A DNA stretch of 64,000 nt from Amycolatopsis taiwanensis DSM 45107. GTDB lineage: Bacteria; Actinomycetota; Actinomycetes; Mycobacteriales; Pseudonocardiaceae. Within the stretch, counting starts at the first letter, position 1. Each line of letters starts with the position of its first letter. The DNA lies in the NCBI RefSeq assembly GCF_000519205.1, contig NZ_JAFB01000028.1, positions 50,282 to 114,281 on the forward strand. Reading direction: 5' to 3'. Below the pieces are notes generated by a model. It did not search any database. It saw nothing but the letters and a program-made list of their open reading frames with translations, and had not been told where the DNA came from. Below are positions 8,423 through 17,143 of the stretch, piece after piece. Both the position numbers and the translations under genes were made by a program.

Positions 8423-9529
8423 GTGCTGTTCGAGAACCTGGTCCGCCCCGCCCTCTACCGACTCAACCGTAACGATCCCGAACTGGTGCACGAGCGCACC
8501 ATCGGAGTGCTGGCCGCGGCCGCGCCGGTGTTGCCATGGCTGCCGCTGCCCTACGGCGGGCACGATCCGGTGACGGTGCTCGGGCTCCTCTTTCCCAACC
8601 GGGTCGGTCTGGCCGCGGGCGTGGACAAGAACGGCCGGGTGTTGCGCGCGTGGCCGGCCCTCGGGTTCGGTTTCGTCGAGGTAGGCACGGTCACCCGGCT
8701 CCCGCAGCCCGGTAACCCCAGGCGGCGGCTGTTCTACCTCCCGGGCAGCGACGCGCTGATCAACCGGATGGGCTTCAACAACGCCGGCGCCGACGCGCTC
8801 GCCGCACGCCTTGCCGCACGCGGAAAACCCGGCGTGCCGCTGGGTGTGAGCATCGGGAAGTCCAAGGTCGTGGCGCTGGAGGACGCGGTCGAGGACTACC
8901 AGGCTTCGCTGCGCAGCCTCTATCCCTACGCCGACTACTTCGCGATCAACGTCAGCTCGCCCAACACACCGGGATTGCGTGCGCTGCAAGACAAATCGGC
9001 GCTGACGGAACTGCTCGCGGAGCTACGCGCGACCGCCGCCTCCCTCGCCGGGGACCGGGCGCCGACCCCGCTGCTGGTCAAGGTGGCGCCGGACCTTTCC
9101 GACAGCGCGCTCGCCGAACTGCTTGAAGTGTGCGACGCCCACGGCGTCGCGGGTGTCATCGCGACGAACACCACACTCTCCCGGGAGGGACTGGCGCCGG
9201 CCGACGCGCGGACCGCCGACGAGACCGGCGGGCTGTCCGGCCGACCCCTGGCCGGCCGGGCCCGCGAAGTCGTGCGGTTCATCCACGACCGGACCGAAGG
9301 CAAGCTCCCGATCATCGGTGTGGGCGGCATCTTCAGCGGTGACGACGCGCGCCGCATGCTCGACGCCGGGGCAAGCCTGGTGCAGGTCTACACCGGGTTC
9401 GTGTTGCGCGGTCCCGGTCTGGTCCGCGAGATCCACCGCGCGCTCGCGGGAAGCGGCGTTCACGGGCGGGCGGATTCCGCTCAGCGAAGGGGAATCATGG
9501 GACGAGTGGCGGTGAGGTGGCGAAGGTAG
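8423..9529 (+). CDS. pyrD: Dihydroorotate dehydrogenase (quinone), class 2
   Basis: 368 aa. Class 2 features are an N-terminal membrane-associating segment (residues 1-45), the FMN-binding barrel with [10 protein letters not shown], and the catalytic serine in [26 protein letters not shown] and [12 protein letters not shown] form the phosphate-binding end. It oxidises dihydroorotate to orotate in pyrimidine synthesis, with quinone as acceptor. About 25 residues follow the usual C-terminus and overlap the convergent amidase gene by 49 bp. The start is a GTG without an obvious ribosome binding site. Confidence 0.95.
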   Translation: MLFENLVRPALYRLNRNDPELVHERTIGVLAAAAPVLPWLPLPYGGHDPVTVLGLLFPNRVGLAAGVDKNGRVLRAWPALGFGFVEVGTVTRLPQPGNPRRRLFYLPGSDALINRMGFNNAGADALAARLAARGKPGVPLGVSIGKSKVVALEDAVEDYQASLRSLYPYADYFAINVSSPNTPGLRALQDKSALTELLAELRATAASLAGDRAPTPLLVKVAPDLSDSALAELLEVCDAHGVAGVIATNTTLSREGLAPADARTADETGGLSGRPLAGRAREVVRFIHDRTEGKLPIIGVGGIFSGDDARRMLDAGASLVQVYTGFVLRGPGLVREIHRALAGSGVHGRADSAQRRGIMGRVAVRWRR

Positions 9530-11004
9530 GCCCGCCAGTCACCGAACTTCGTGATGTCCTTCGCCCCGGCGGCCTGGCCGGCGTCGCACTGGAAGCCGAG
9601 CGCCGTACCGCCGCCTTCGAGCTCGATCTCGTACGGCGCCATCGCTTCCGGCAACCCGGCCAGGAACCGCTCGAGGCCCGCGGGTGAGATCGTCCACCGC
9701 TCCCCTGCCAGCGCGGCGCCGGGGCACGCGCGGACGATGCCCGGGGTCGGCGGAACCGTGGGCAGCGCGACCATGCGGTACCGCTCGGCCGTGGCCACCT
9801 GGCCCCGGAAGCGCGCGCCCAGCTCCGCCAGCTGGTGGTTGAGCGGCTGCCCGCGCAGGTGCGCGCCGAACACGACGAGATCGATGCCCGGCCCGGGATA
9901 GGGCTCGTTCACCTGCTCACCGGTGAGCAACGCGGCGAGGTCCAGCGCGACCTGGTCGTCGAAGGACCGGGCGAGCACGCTGATGCCGAACGGGCCGCCA
10001 TCCGCCTGGCCGGCGGGAACCGTCACCGCGGCCAGGTCGAGCAGTCCCGCCAGTCGTGGGTCGGCCCCGCGGGTCGCGCGTGCCGGCTGGTGTGCCAACA
10101 CCGGTAGCACCAGGGCAAGGCAACCGTCCAGCGCCTCGAGGACGCGGGCACGCCATTCGCCGGATCGCGGGTTTCGGCCCCGCGCAACGGATACGGCCTC
10201 GACGAACGGCACGATGTCGATGGTCTCGACCACTACGCCCGCGGCGAGCAGGTCCTCGATCCGCCGCTGGTAGGCGCACCCGGCCTCCTCGGATGGCAGG
10301 GAAAGCGTGGCCTGGTCGGCGACCGCGACCCGGGGCCGCTCGCCCGCCGCGAGCCGGACCCCCGCCGGCCAGCGGCGGCTGCCCGCATCGGAGGCGTCGG
10401 GGCCGGTCATCGCGCACAGCGCACGCTGGCCGTCGGCGACGGTGCGGGCGAACACCGTGACGCCCTCGCGTGCGCGGGAAAGGCCCGTCGTGGGTACCAG
10501 GCCCCGCGTCGGCCTGATCCCGATGATCCCGTGGCACGCCGCCCCGCCCGAGCCCGCCGGGTCCTTGTCGAGGGCCACGTCCACCAGGCCCAGCGCCACT
10601 GCCAGTGCCGAACCCCAGCCGGCGACCTTGCCCCGGCCCGCCGCACCGGCCTCCGGACCGGTCTTACCGAGCACCACCGCACCCGCCTGGATCAGGCGCT
10701 GGACGGCGACCGCGGTCGGCTGCGGCTTCCCGGCGCCGTCCGGGCCATCGGTGGCCGGTAATCCGGTGACCTTGACGTCGTCCTTGACCGCGACGAGCAG
10801 GCCCGCGAGCGGAAGGCGCTCGCCGGCCCGGACGCGCTCGTCCACGGCCTTCGCGTCGACCAGGACGTCTTCACAGGAACGCAACGATGTCCACAGTTCC
10901 GGCCGGTTCGCCCCCGCGATTTTGTCGTAGGCGGCCAAGACCTGCCGGCGAGCGCCGGGCGGTGGCAACGGCACGGCGTCGGGTGGCAAGGGCAGGGTGT
11001 TCAT
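9481..11004 (-). CDS. Allophanate hydrolase-like amidase with degenerate active site
   Basis: 507 aa. The N-terminal amidase-signature domain has the catalytic lysine (VAVKDDVKV) and the nucleophile region DPAGSGG. The C-terminal ~120 residues match the allophanate hydrolase C-domain ([23 protein letters not shown]). The usual glycine/serine-rich loop holding the cis-serine (GGSS type) reads [16 protein letters not shown], so that serine appears to be missing. Thus the protein may be inactive or altered. No urea carboxylase gene is nearby. A tagcgt hexamer lies 7 nt before the ATG. Confidence 0.75.
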   Translation of the reverse strand: MNTLPLPPDAVPLPPPGARRQVLAAYDKIAGANRPELWTSLRSCEDVLVDAKAVDERVRAGERLPLAGLLVAVKDDVKVTGLPATDGPDGAGKPQPTAVAVQRLIQAGAVVLGKTGPEAGAAGRGKVAGWGSALAVALGLVDVALDKDPAGSGGAACHGIIGIRPTRGLVPTTGLSRAREGVTVFARTVADGQRALCAMTGPDASDAGSRRWPAGVRLAAGERPRVAVADQATLSLPSEEAGCAYQRRIEDLLAAGVVVETIDIVPFVEAVSVARGRNPRSGEWRARVLEALDGCLALVLPVLAHQPARATRGADPRLAGLLDLAAVTVPAGQADGGPFGISVLARSFDDQVALDLAALLTGEQVNEPYPGPGIDLVVFGAHLRGQPLNHQLAELGARFRGQVATAERYRMVALPTVPPTPGIVRACPGAALAGERWTISPAGLERFLAGLPEAMAPYEIELEGGGTALGFQCDAGQAAGAKDITKFGDWRAYLRHLTATRPMIPLR

Positions 11005-11124
11005 CCACTCGACGCTAAGCAGTGGATGTTCAAAGCAAAAGCGTTCTCACGTCACACACTGGTCTCGACCGGTTCCACGAGTCCCCAGCCGGCCGGGGGC
11101 TTCGTCGTGTCCGGAATCATTCGG

Positions 11125-11715
11125 TCAGGCTCGGGTGTAGTGCACGCCGATCGCGCCATCGGGCAGGACGGTGGTTTGGGCCAGGGACCAGTTCGACGCG
11201 GGAATGCCCGCCTCGAACAGGCGCAGGCCGCCGCCCAGCAGCGAGGGGACCACCACGAAGCGCAGGTCGTCGATCAGGTCGGCACGCAACAGCGCCTGGA
11301 TGATGCTCGCGCTGTTGGCCACGAGGATGTCCTTGCCTGGTGCGTCCCGGAGCGCTTCGACCTCTGCTTCCAGGTTGCGGGCGATGCGGGAGTTCTCCCA
11401 ACCGGCCGTCTCCAGCGTCCTGGAGAAGACGACCTTCTCCACGGTGTTCAGGAACTCGCCCAGGTCCCGGTTTCGTGGATCGGTCGCGGGGTCGCGGGTG
11501 ATGCCCGGCCAGACGGAGTAGAACCCCTCGTAGTTGGTGCGTCCCAGCAGCACCGTGCTTGCGCCGCGCCAGATGCCCTCGAAGTGAGCGGCCGACGCTT
11601 CGTGCTTCACGTGCTCGTACAGCCAGTTGTCGTGCGCGGTTCCTTCGGGACCGCTGGTGTAGCCGTCCATGGACGTGGTCACCCACGCAACAACACGTCG
11701 ACTCGTCTCTCGCAC
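11125..11715 (-). CDS. RibD C-terminal/dihydrofolate reductase-like protein
   Basis: 196 aa from a GTG at 11715, which follows the ribosome binding site GGAAGGG. It starts VRETSRRVVAWVTTSMDGYTSG, typical of the RibD_C/DHFR-like reductase family. STVLLGRTNYEGFYSVWP and KDILVANSASIIQALLRADLIDDL are family blocks that shape the NADPH pocket. These stand-alone proteins have mostly unknown substrates. The 165-bp region upstream is less GC-rich than its surroundings, a weak hint of acquired DNA. Confidence 0.85.
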   Translation of the reverse strand: MRETSRRVVAWVTTSMDGYTSGPEGTAHDNWLYEHVKHEASAAHFEGIWRGASTVLLGRTNYEGFYSVWPGITRDPATDPRNRDLGEFLNTVEKVVFSRTLETAGWENSRIARNLEAEVEALRDAPGKDILVANSASIIQALLRADLIDDLRFVVVPSLLGGGLRLFEAGIPASNWSLAQTTVLPDGAIGVHYTRA

Positions 11716-11880
11716 CGTCAATCCCTTCCTTTTCGGCTTCATGGACGTAGACCTGCCGACAGGTTGGAACTCATCGCTGCGGAGAAAAGCGCTTCGATTC
11801 GCATCCGCAAGCGGTCTCGGGAGCGAGAAGGCACCGGAGGCCCGCTACCCGCACCGCCACGCAAACCACTACAAACAGTG

Positions 11881-12777
11881 TCAGGACAGTTCGCGGAGGG
11901 CTATGGCCAGTCCGGCCAACCGGTCGGTGGCGTCGGTCAGCGCCTCCTTCGACTGCTGCATGCCGTTGCCGCTGGCGGCGACCGCCTGGCCCGCGGCGGC
12001 GATCAGCGCGCCGTAACCATCGAGACCGTCATCGAGCTGCTCGCGCAGCGTCTGCACGGCCGAGTCCAGCGCAGCCCGCTGACCAACGGGCGAAGCCTTG
12101 CGAGCCCGCTCGACGGCCTCGATACGAGCGGCGATGCCACGCAGGGCCGCGGCGGCTTCGGCAGCGGTGGTCCCTGCGTCCTCGACGGAGTTCTCCGGCA
12201 CCGCAGCCGACTGCGCGGACAACTGGCGAAGCAGTTCGGCGAGCGACTCCTCGGCCTCGGCCAGCCGCCGCATCGGCTCGTGGGCCGCCGAACCGGGCGG
12301 TGGCAGCGGCGGAGGGGTCGTGCTGACCGGCAGCTCGGTCCGGTTGAGCTGCCGCAGGCGCAGCCCCGAGCGCGTCCCCAGCACACCGAACACGATCACG
12401 CCGGCGATCCCGGTCGTGAGCGTGCCCGCGCCCTGCGCGGCCACCAGCCCGAACCCGGCCGCGACCGCCATCAAGCCGCAGAGCAGCGTGAGCACGATCC
12501 ACAGGGTCAGCGCCCGCGACGTACGGCGCTTCTGGCGGGCCAGCCGGGCGGCCGGCTCGTTCCACCGTTCCCACTTCGCCCGAACCTCGGCGAACACCGG
12601 CACGTCGGTGACCGACGGCGGCCGCGCCTGCGGCCGGCGCAGCGGGTTGGGCCGCTCCTCCGTGGGCGGAAAGTAGCGCTGGAGCTTGTCCTGAGCACGC
12701 TGCGCGTAGTCGGGCAGCCGTTCCAGATGCTTCTCCAGCCTGGCGGAGAATTCCCCGAAGTCCCGCCTACCCGACAC
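11881..12777 (-). CDS. pspM: PspM-like phage-shock envelope stress protein
   Basis: 298 aa from a GTG at 12777 behind a strong GGGAGG ribosome binding site. A basic N-terminal half is followed by two adjacent membrane helices (about residues 92-135) and an Ala/Glu-rich helical C-terminal region. Position directly after pspA and clgR matches the mycobacterial clgR-pspA-pspM order (Rv2745c-Rv2743c), where PspM anchors PspA to the membrane. Assignment rests mainly on this synteny and topology. Confidence 0.78.
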   Translation of the reverse strand: MSGRRDFGEFSARLEKHLERLPDYAQRAQDKLQRYFPPTEERPNPLRRPQARPPSVTDVPVFAEVRAKWERWNEPAARLARQKRRTSRALTLWIVLTLLCGLMAVAAGFGLVAAQGAGTLTTGIAGVIVFGVLGTRSGLRLRQLNRTELPVSTTPPPLPPPGSAAHEPMRRLAEAEESLAELLRQLSAQSAAVPENSVEDAGTTAAEAAAALRGIAARIEAVERARKASPVGQRAALDSAVQTLREQLDDGLDGYGALIAAAGQAVAASGNGMQQSKEALTDATDRLAGLAIALRELS

Positions 12778-12842
12778 CGTTACCTCCCGGTTCACGCGCC
12801 CCCGCGGCCGGGCAGCCCCCGCTCCCGGCCCGCGGCCCCTCC

Positions 12843-13673
12843 TTATGCCTGGTTCTTCTGCTGCTCGGCCTGCACGCGCGCCTGGATCTCACGCTGGATG
12901 TCGGCACCCGAGGACGAGCTCTTCCCGTCGGTGACCTGCGGCGCGACCGAGTCGCCCTTGATGGAGGCACGGATCTGCTCCAGCCGCGAGTGGCCGGCCA
13001 GCTCCGTGGTCGCCTGCTGGACCTCGAGCATCCGGCCCTGCACCGAGTTCTGCGCCAGCTCCGCCTGGCCGAGCGCGGTGGTGTAGCGCTTCTCGATCTT
13101 GTCCCGGACCTCGTCCAGTGACGGGGTGGTGCCGGGCGCGGTGAGCTGGGACATCTGGTTGAGCGAGGCGGAGACCTTCTCCTGCATCTTCGCCTGCTCC
13201 AGCTGCGAGAGCAGCTTCGTCCGCTCACTCAGCTTCTGCTGCAGCATCATCGAGTTCCGCTCGACGGCCTGCTTGGCCTGAGCCGCAGCCTGCAGCGACT
13301 GGTCGTGCAGCGTCTTGAGGTCCTCGATGCTCTGCTCGGCCGTGACCAGCTGAGTCGCGAAGCCCTCGGCTGCGTTCTCGTACTGGACGGCCTTCTCGTT
13401 GTCGCCCTTCGCGCGGGCCTCGTCAGCCAGGACCAGCGCCTGGCGCGCCGAAGCCTGCAGCTTCTCGACCTCGCCGAGCTGCCGGTTCAGCTTCATTTCC
13501 AGCTGCCGCTGGTTACCGATCACCGCTGCGGCTTGTTGCGAAAGCGCCTGGTGCTGCCGCTGCGCCTCCTCGATCGCCTGCTGGATCTGTACCTTCGGGT
13601 CGGCATGCTCGTCGATCTTCGACGAGAACGACGCCATCAGGTACTTCCAGGCTTTTACGAACGGGTTGGCCAT
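12843..13673 (-). CDS. pspA: Phage shock protein A (PspA/IM30 family)
   Basis: 276 aa beginning [20 protein letters not shown], the membrane-binding amphipathic start. A long coiled coil with [20 protein letters not shown] covers most of the protein. The C-terminal end ([15 protein letters not shown]) is charged. It protects and remodels the inner membrane under envelope stress. It lies 65 bp upstream of pspM and downstream of clgR. The open frame extends further upstream, but the ATG at 13673 matches the family start. Confidence 0.93.
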   Translation of the reverse strand: MANPFVKAWKYLMASFSSKIDEHADPKVQIQQAIEEAQRQHQALSQQAAAVIGNQRQLEMKLNRQLGEVEKLQASARQALVLADEARAKGDNEKAVQYENAAEGFATQLVTAEQSIEDLKTLHDQSLQAAAQAKQAVERNSMMLQQKLSERTKLLSQLEQAKMQEKVSASLNQMSQLTAPGTTPSLDEVRDKIEKRYTTALGQAELAQNSVQGRMLEVQQATTELAGHSRLEQIRASIKGDSVAPQVTDGKSSSSGADIQREIQARVQAEQQKNQA

Positions 13674-13997
13674 CTGCTCCGCCTGCCTTCTTACGTCCCA
13701 CTGTCTGCACTTGCCCGGTGATCGTGTGTGGGGCGCCACTCTCCCCCACGAGCAACGCTCCGCCCCCGGCGTTGGGTTCCATCGTGTCAGGTCACCACGC
13801 AGGGTTCCAGGCGACCCCGGGAGAATTCAGGGACACCCTGAGCGCTCCGGAAGCCGTCAAGCCCACCCTACGGGGCGTTCGGCACCCGCGGGTGGGCTCG
13901 GCCAGGTTTCCGACCGGCAGCGCGGCCCCGACCGCGCGGCGGCCATCGTCACGCCGATCGCACGGTGACGGTCCGGCCCACGCCGGTCTCGAAGGGA
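13674..13997 (-). other. 324-bp clgR-pspA intergenic region with hairpin
   Basis: No gene is visible. The arms gcccaccc (13861-13868) and gggtgggc (13890-13897) form an 8-bp stem that may end clgR transcription. The pspA promoter should lie between it and 13673; I could not place a ClgR or sigma-E operator with confidence. Confidence 0.5.
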
Positions 13998-14450
13998 TCA
14001 GGCGGCGACCATCTTCGGCGCGTGGATCGTCGTGCGCAGCGACGGGCTCATGCGCGGGGCCGGGGTGGATACCCGCAGGTCGGCCAGGTCGTTACCGATC
14101 GCACCGTTCACCAGGCGACCGCCCTCCAGTTGCTGGGCGGCACCCTCGGCACTGCGTTCCTCGCGCCCGTCGCCGCGCTCGGCGTCGGCCGGCATCGACG
14201 CGACATCGACGTGATCCAGGGCCGAGATGTCGGCGGCCACGTTGTGCAGCAGTTCCCCCAGCGGGAGCGCCAGTGCTTCGCAGATGGAGGCCAGCAGCTC
14301 GCTGGACGCCTCCTTCTGTCCCCGCTCGACCTCGGACAGGTAACCGAGGCTCACCTTGGCGGCGCGGGAGATGTCGCGCAGCGTGCGACGCTGGTTGGTG
14401 CGAGCATGACGGAGCCGATCACCGATCGCCTCACGCAACAGCACGGTCAT
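13998..14450 (-). CDS. clgR: ClgR-type XRE transcriptional regulator
   Basis: 150 aa. A lambda-repressor-like helix-turn-helix spans residues 10-65 ([26 protein letters not shown]), the ClgR hallmark. ClgR activates clp protease and psp genes. The C-terminus ends KMVAA, resembling the hydrophobic degron through which Clp degrades ClgR in relatives. The region between (residues 85-130) is longer and less conserved than in mycobacteria. The ATG at 14450 follows GGGAGG. pspA and pspM lie downstream. Confidence 0.9.
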   Translation of the reverse strand: MTVLLREAIGDRLRHARTNQRRTLRDISRAAKVSLGYLSEVERGQKEASSELLASICEALALPLGELLHNVAADISALDHVDVASMPADAERGDGREERSAEGAAQQLEGGRLVNGAIGNDLADLRVSTPAPRMSPSLRTTIHAPKMVAA

Positions 14451-14612
14451 CGCGCGCCTCCCTTCCTGATACGGAACACGTTACCCAGACCGAGGCCCTC
14501 ACCGCATCGGTTGACACGGCCGTACGCCCAGGGCGAACGCTTCGATCATGGCCGGTGTTCCCCGGGCCGCCCGCCCGCGGACGTGCCCGCATGGTCATCG
14601 CCGGCTGCCACC

Positions 14613-15071
14613 TCACGCCAAACTTTGCCTCAACAGTTCCAACGCGGCGCGCACCGACGCGGTTCGCACGGCGGCCCGATCACCCTCGAACCGGTGAGTC
14701 CGCACCTGCCGCACCCCGGGCCCGGCGAGCCCGATGTGCACCGTCCCCGGAGCGACCCCGTCCTGGTCGTCGGGACCGGCGACGCCGGTCAGGCCGAGGC
14801 CCCAGTCCGCGCCACAGCGCTCCCGCGCGCCCGTGGCGAGCTGGGCGGCGACCTCCGGATGCACCGCGCCGTGCTCGGCCAGCAGCCGCGGATCGACGCC
14901 GGCCAGCCGCGCCTTGAGCTCCGTCGCGTACACCACCAAGCCGCCGCGGACGGCCCTGCTCGACCCGGGCACCTCGGTCAGCGTGGCACAGACCAGACCC
15001 GCCGTGAGCGACTCCGCGGTGGCGACGGTCTCACCGCGCTCGATCAGCGCCGACACCACCTCGGCGATCAC
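14613..15071 (-). CDS. cinA: CinA C-terminal domain nicotinamide-nucleotide amidase
   Basis: 152 aa. The protein is the stand-alone CinA C-terminal (PncC) domain: TVATAESLTAGLVCATLTEVPGSS at the N-terminus, then VVYATELKARLAGV and GLTGVAGPDDQDGVAPGTVHIGL. PncC converts NMN to nicotinate mononucleotide in pyridine nucleotide salvage. The GTG at 15071 overlaps the pgsA stop (GTGA), so the two are translationally coupled; the longer open frame upstream is a pgsA shadow. Confidence 0.93.
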   Translation of the reverse strand: MIAEVVSALIERGETVATAESLTAGLVCATLTEVPGSSRAVRGGLVVYATELKARLAGVDPRLLAEHGAVHPEVAAQLATGARERCGADWGLGLTGVAGPDDQDGVAPGTVHIGLAGPGVRQVRTHRFEGDRAAVRTASVRAALELLRQSLA

Positions 15072-15673
15072 GCCCTCGCCGCCGTCCGCAGGCGGACCGC
15101 CTGGAACACGTAGTCGATGCCCGTCACCACCGTGAGGACCAGCGCGGCACCCAACAACGTCCAGTTTAGCCCCGTCACCGTGGTGGGAAGCGGTAGCAGG
15201 AACACCACGATCGCGGCGATCTGCGTCAACGTCTTCGCCTTGCCGCCGCGGCTGGCCGGGATCACGCCGTACCGGATGACCCAGAACCGCAGCAGGGTCA
15301 CCCCGATCTCGCGCACCGCGATCACGATGGTGGCCCACCAGGGCAACTCGCCGAGCAGACTCAGCCCCACCAGCGCGGCGCCGATCAGCGCCTTGTCCGC
15401 GATCGGGTCGGCGATCTTGCCGAAGTCGGTGATCAGGCCGTAGCGGCGGGCGACCCAGCCGTCTACCTGGTCGGTGAGCGAAGCGATCGCGAACAGCGCC
15501 GTCGCCACCGAACGCCACCACACGTCGTGCCCGCCCCCGGCGAACAGCGCCAGCACGAACACCGGCACCAGGACCATCCGGGACAGCGTGAGCAGGTTCG
15601 CCACGTTGAGGGTGGGAACGGCGCGCGGTTCCGGTTTGCCATCGCCGGGCAGATCGCGGTTCTCCACCGTCAT
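15068..15673 (-). CDS. pgsA: CDP-diacylglycerol-glycerol-3-phosphate 3-phosphatidyltransferase
   Basis: 201 aa with about five membrane helices. The CDP-alcohol phosphotransferase motif DGx2ARx8Gx3Dx3D is intact in VDGWVARRYGLITDFGKIAD plus PIAD. The enzyme makes phosphatidylglycerophosphate for phosphatidylglycerol and cardiolipin synthesis. Its ATG overlaps the stop of micro-ORF D, and its stop overlaps cinA. The order rimO-pgsA-cinA is common in actinobacteria. Confidence 0.93.
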   Translation of the reverse strand: MTVENRDLPGDGKPEPRAVPTLNVANLLTLSRMVLVPVFVLALFAGGGHDVWWRSVATALFAIASLTDQVDGWVARRYGLITDFGKIADPIADKALIGAALVGLSLLGELPWWATIVIAVREIGVTLLRFWVIRYGVIPASRGGKAKTLTQIAAIVVFLLPLPTTVTGLNWTLLGAALVLTVVTGIDYVFQAVRLRTAARA

Positions 15674-15741
15674 GCCCGCTTCTCCGCGAGTTCGCGCGCG
15701 AGGGCGATTCGGGAGCCGCGACTCGATACCGGGCTACTCAT
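15670..15741 (-). CDS. Micro-ORF D (23 aa) between rimO and pgsA
   Basis: The ATG at 15741 overlaps the rimO stop, and the stop TGA overlaps the pgsA ATG; both junctions are ATGA. The peptide starts MSSPVSSRG and ends [14 protein letters not shown]. Its C-terminus aligns with the peptides of micro-ORFs A and B (IAxARxLAE), and the DNA gcgcgcgaactcgcggag matches their gcgcgcaaactcgcggag. This exact fit between two genes argues that it is translated. Confidence 0.6.
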   Translation of the reverse strand: MSSPVSSRGSRIALARELAEKRA

Positions 15742-17138
15742 CTGTCGGCGTCCGGGCGCACGATGAGGTCCACACCCTCGCTGTCCACCACACGGCAGCG
15801 GACGATCTCCCCGATCTGCACATCGTCGGCGTCGATCAGCACGCAGGCGCCGTCGACCTCCGGCGCCTGATGGGCCGCGCGGCCGACGACCTCGTCCTCG
15901 ACCTCCTCGACGAGCACGTCGACCGACTCGCCGACCCGTTCCTCGGCGCGCTGCGCGGTCAGCTCCTCGACCAGCCCGGAGATGCGCGCGACCCGCTTGG
16001 CGATCACTTCCTCGTCGAGCTTGCCGTCGAAACCCTCGGCTTCGGTGCCGTCCTCGTCGGAGTAGCCGAACACCCCGACGGCATCCAGCCGCGCCTTGGA
16101 GAGGAAGCGCTCCAGCTCGTCGACGTCGGCTTCGGTCTCGCCCGGAAATCCCACGATCACGTTGGTGCGGATACCCGCCGCCGGTGCGAATTCACGGATC
16201 TGGTCGATGAGCGCGAGGAAGGACGCGGTGGAGCCGAACCGGCGCATCCGCCGCAGCACCGCCTCACTGGCGTGCTGGAACGACAGGTCGAAGTAGGCGG
16301 CCACGCCCGGGGTGGTGGCGATGGCCCGCACCAGGTCCGGGCGGGTCTCGGCCGGTTGCAGGTAGGACACCCGCACCCGGTCGATGCCCTCGATGCCGGC
16401 CAGCCGGGGCAGCAGGCGCTCCAGGGCGCGTGTGCCGCCGTGCGCGCGCCCGAAATCCTTGCCGTACGACGTGGAGTTCTCGCTGACCAGGAACAGTTCC
16501 CGGACTCCCTGGCCGGCCAGCCAGGCCGCCTCGGCCAGGATCTCCTCCGGCGGCCGGGAGACGAACGAGCCGCGGAACGACGGGATCGCGCAGAAGGAAC
16601 ACCGGCGGTCGCAACCCGACGCGATCTTCAGCGACGCCACCGGGGAGTCGTCCAGGCGGGCGCGCAGCACACGCGGTCCCCAGCCGTGGCCGGGGACGGT
16701 GACCCCGGCGCTCGCGGCAGGCCGCGCCACGGGTGTGATCGGCAGCAGGGTGCGCCGGTCGACCGGCACGTGCGCGGCGATCTGCTGGCCGGCCGCGACC
16801 TCGCCGAGCCGCTCGGCCAGGTCCGGATAGTGATCGAAACCGAGCACCGCGTCGGCTTCCGGCAGGCTCTCCGCCAGCTCGGCGCCGTAGCGTTCGGCCA
16901 TGCAGCCGACCGCGACCACCTTCGCCCCGGTGTCCGCGGCGGCGAGCAGGGTGTCCACCGAGTCCTTCTTCGCCGACTCGACGAAGCCACAGGTGTTCAC
17001 CACCACCACGTCGGCGGACTCCGGATCGTCGGCCAGCTCCCAGCCCCCGGCGGCCAGCCGGCCGGCCAGTTCCTCGGAGTCGACCTCGTTGCGGGCACAG
17101 CCCAGGGTCAAAAGAGAGACGCGGCGAGGGGAAGACAC
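15738..17138 (-). CDS. rimO: Ribosomal protein S12 methylthiotransferase RimO
   Basis: 466 aa. The N-terminal MTTase domain begins [18 protein letters not shown] with cluster cysteines at CARN, NTCGF and VGCMAERYG. The radical SAM motif CDRRCSFC lies near residue 181, and a TRAM domain forms the C-terminus. RimO adds a methylthio group to an aspartate of S12. The gene follows the AAA+ ATPase gene by 5 bp and overlaps micro-ORF D. Confidence 0.95.
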   Translation of the reverse strand: MSSPRRVSLLTLGCARNEVDSEELAGRLAAGGWELADDPESADVVVVNTCGFVESAKKDSVDTLLAAADTGAKVVAVGCMAERYGAELAESLPEADAVLGFDHYPDLAERLGEVAAGQQIAAHVPVDRRTLLPITPVARPAASAGVTVPGHGWGPRVLRARLDDSPVASLKIASGCDRRCSFCAIPSFRGSFVSRPPEEILAEAAWLAGQGVRELFLVSENSTSYGKDFGRAHGGTRALERLLPRLAGIEGIDRVRVSYLQPAETRPDLVRAIATTPGVAAYFDLSFQHASEAVLRRMRRFGSTASFLALIDQIREFAPAAGIRTNVIVGFPGETEADVDELERFLSKARLDAVGVFGYSDEDGTEAEGFDGKLDEEVIAKRVARISGLVEELTAQRAEERVGESVDVLVEEVEDEVVGRAAHQAPEVDGACVLIDADDVQIGEIVRCRVVDSEGVDLIVRPDADR

Positions 17139-17143
17139 GCCAG

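Noticed and set aside
11026-13086. 686-codon plus-strand open frame across three genes
   Set aside because: Spans the reductase, pspM and pspA genes on the other strand and encodes low-complexity Arg/Gly/Gln-rich sequence.
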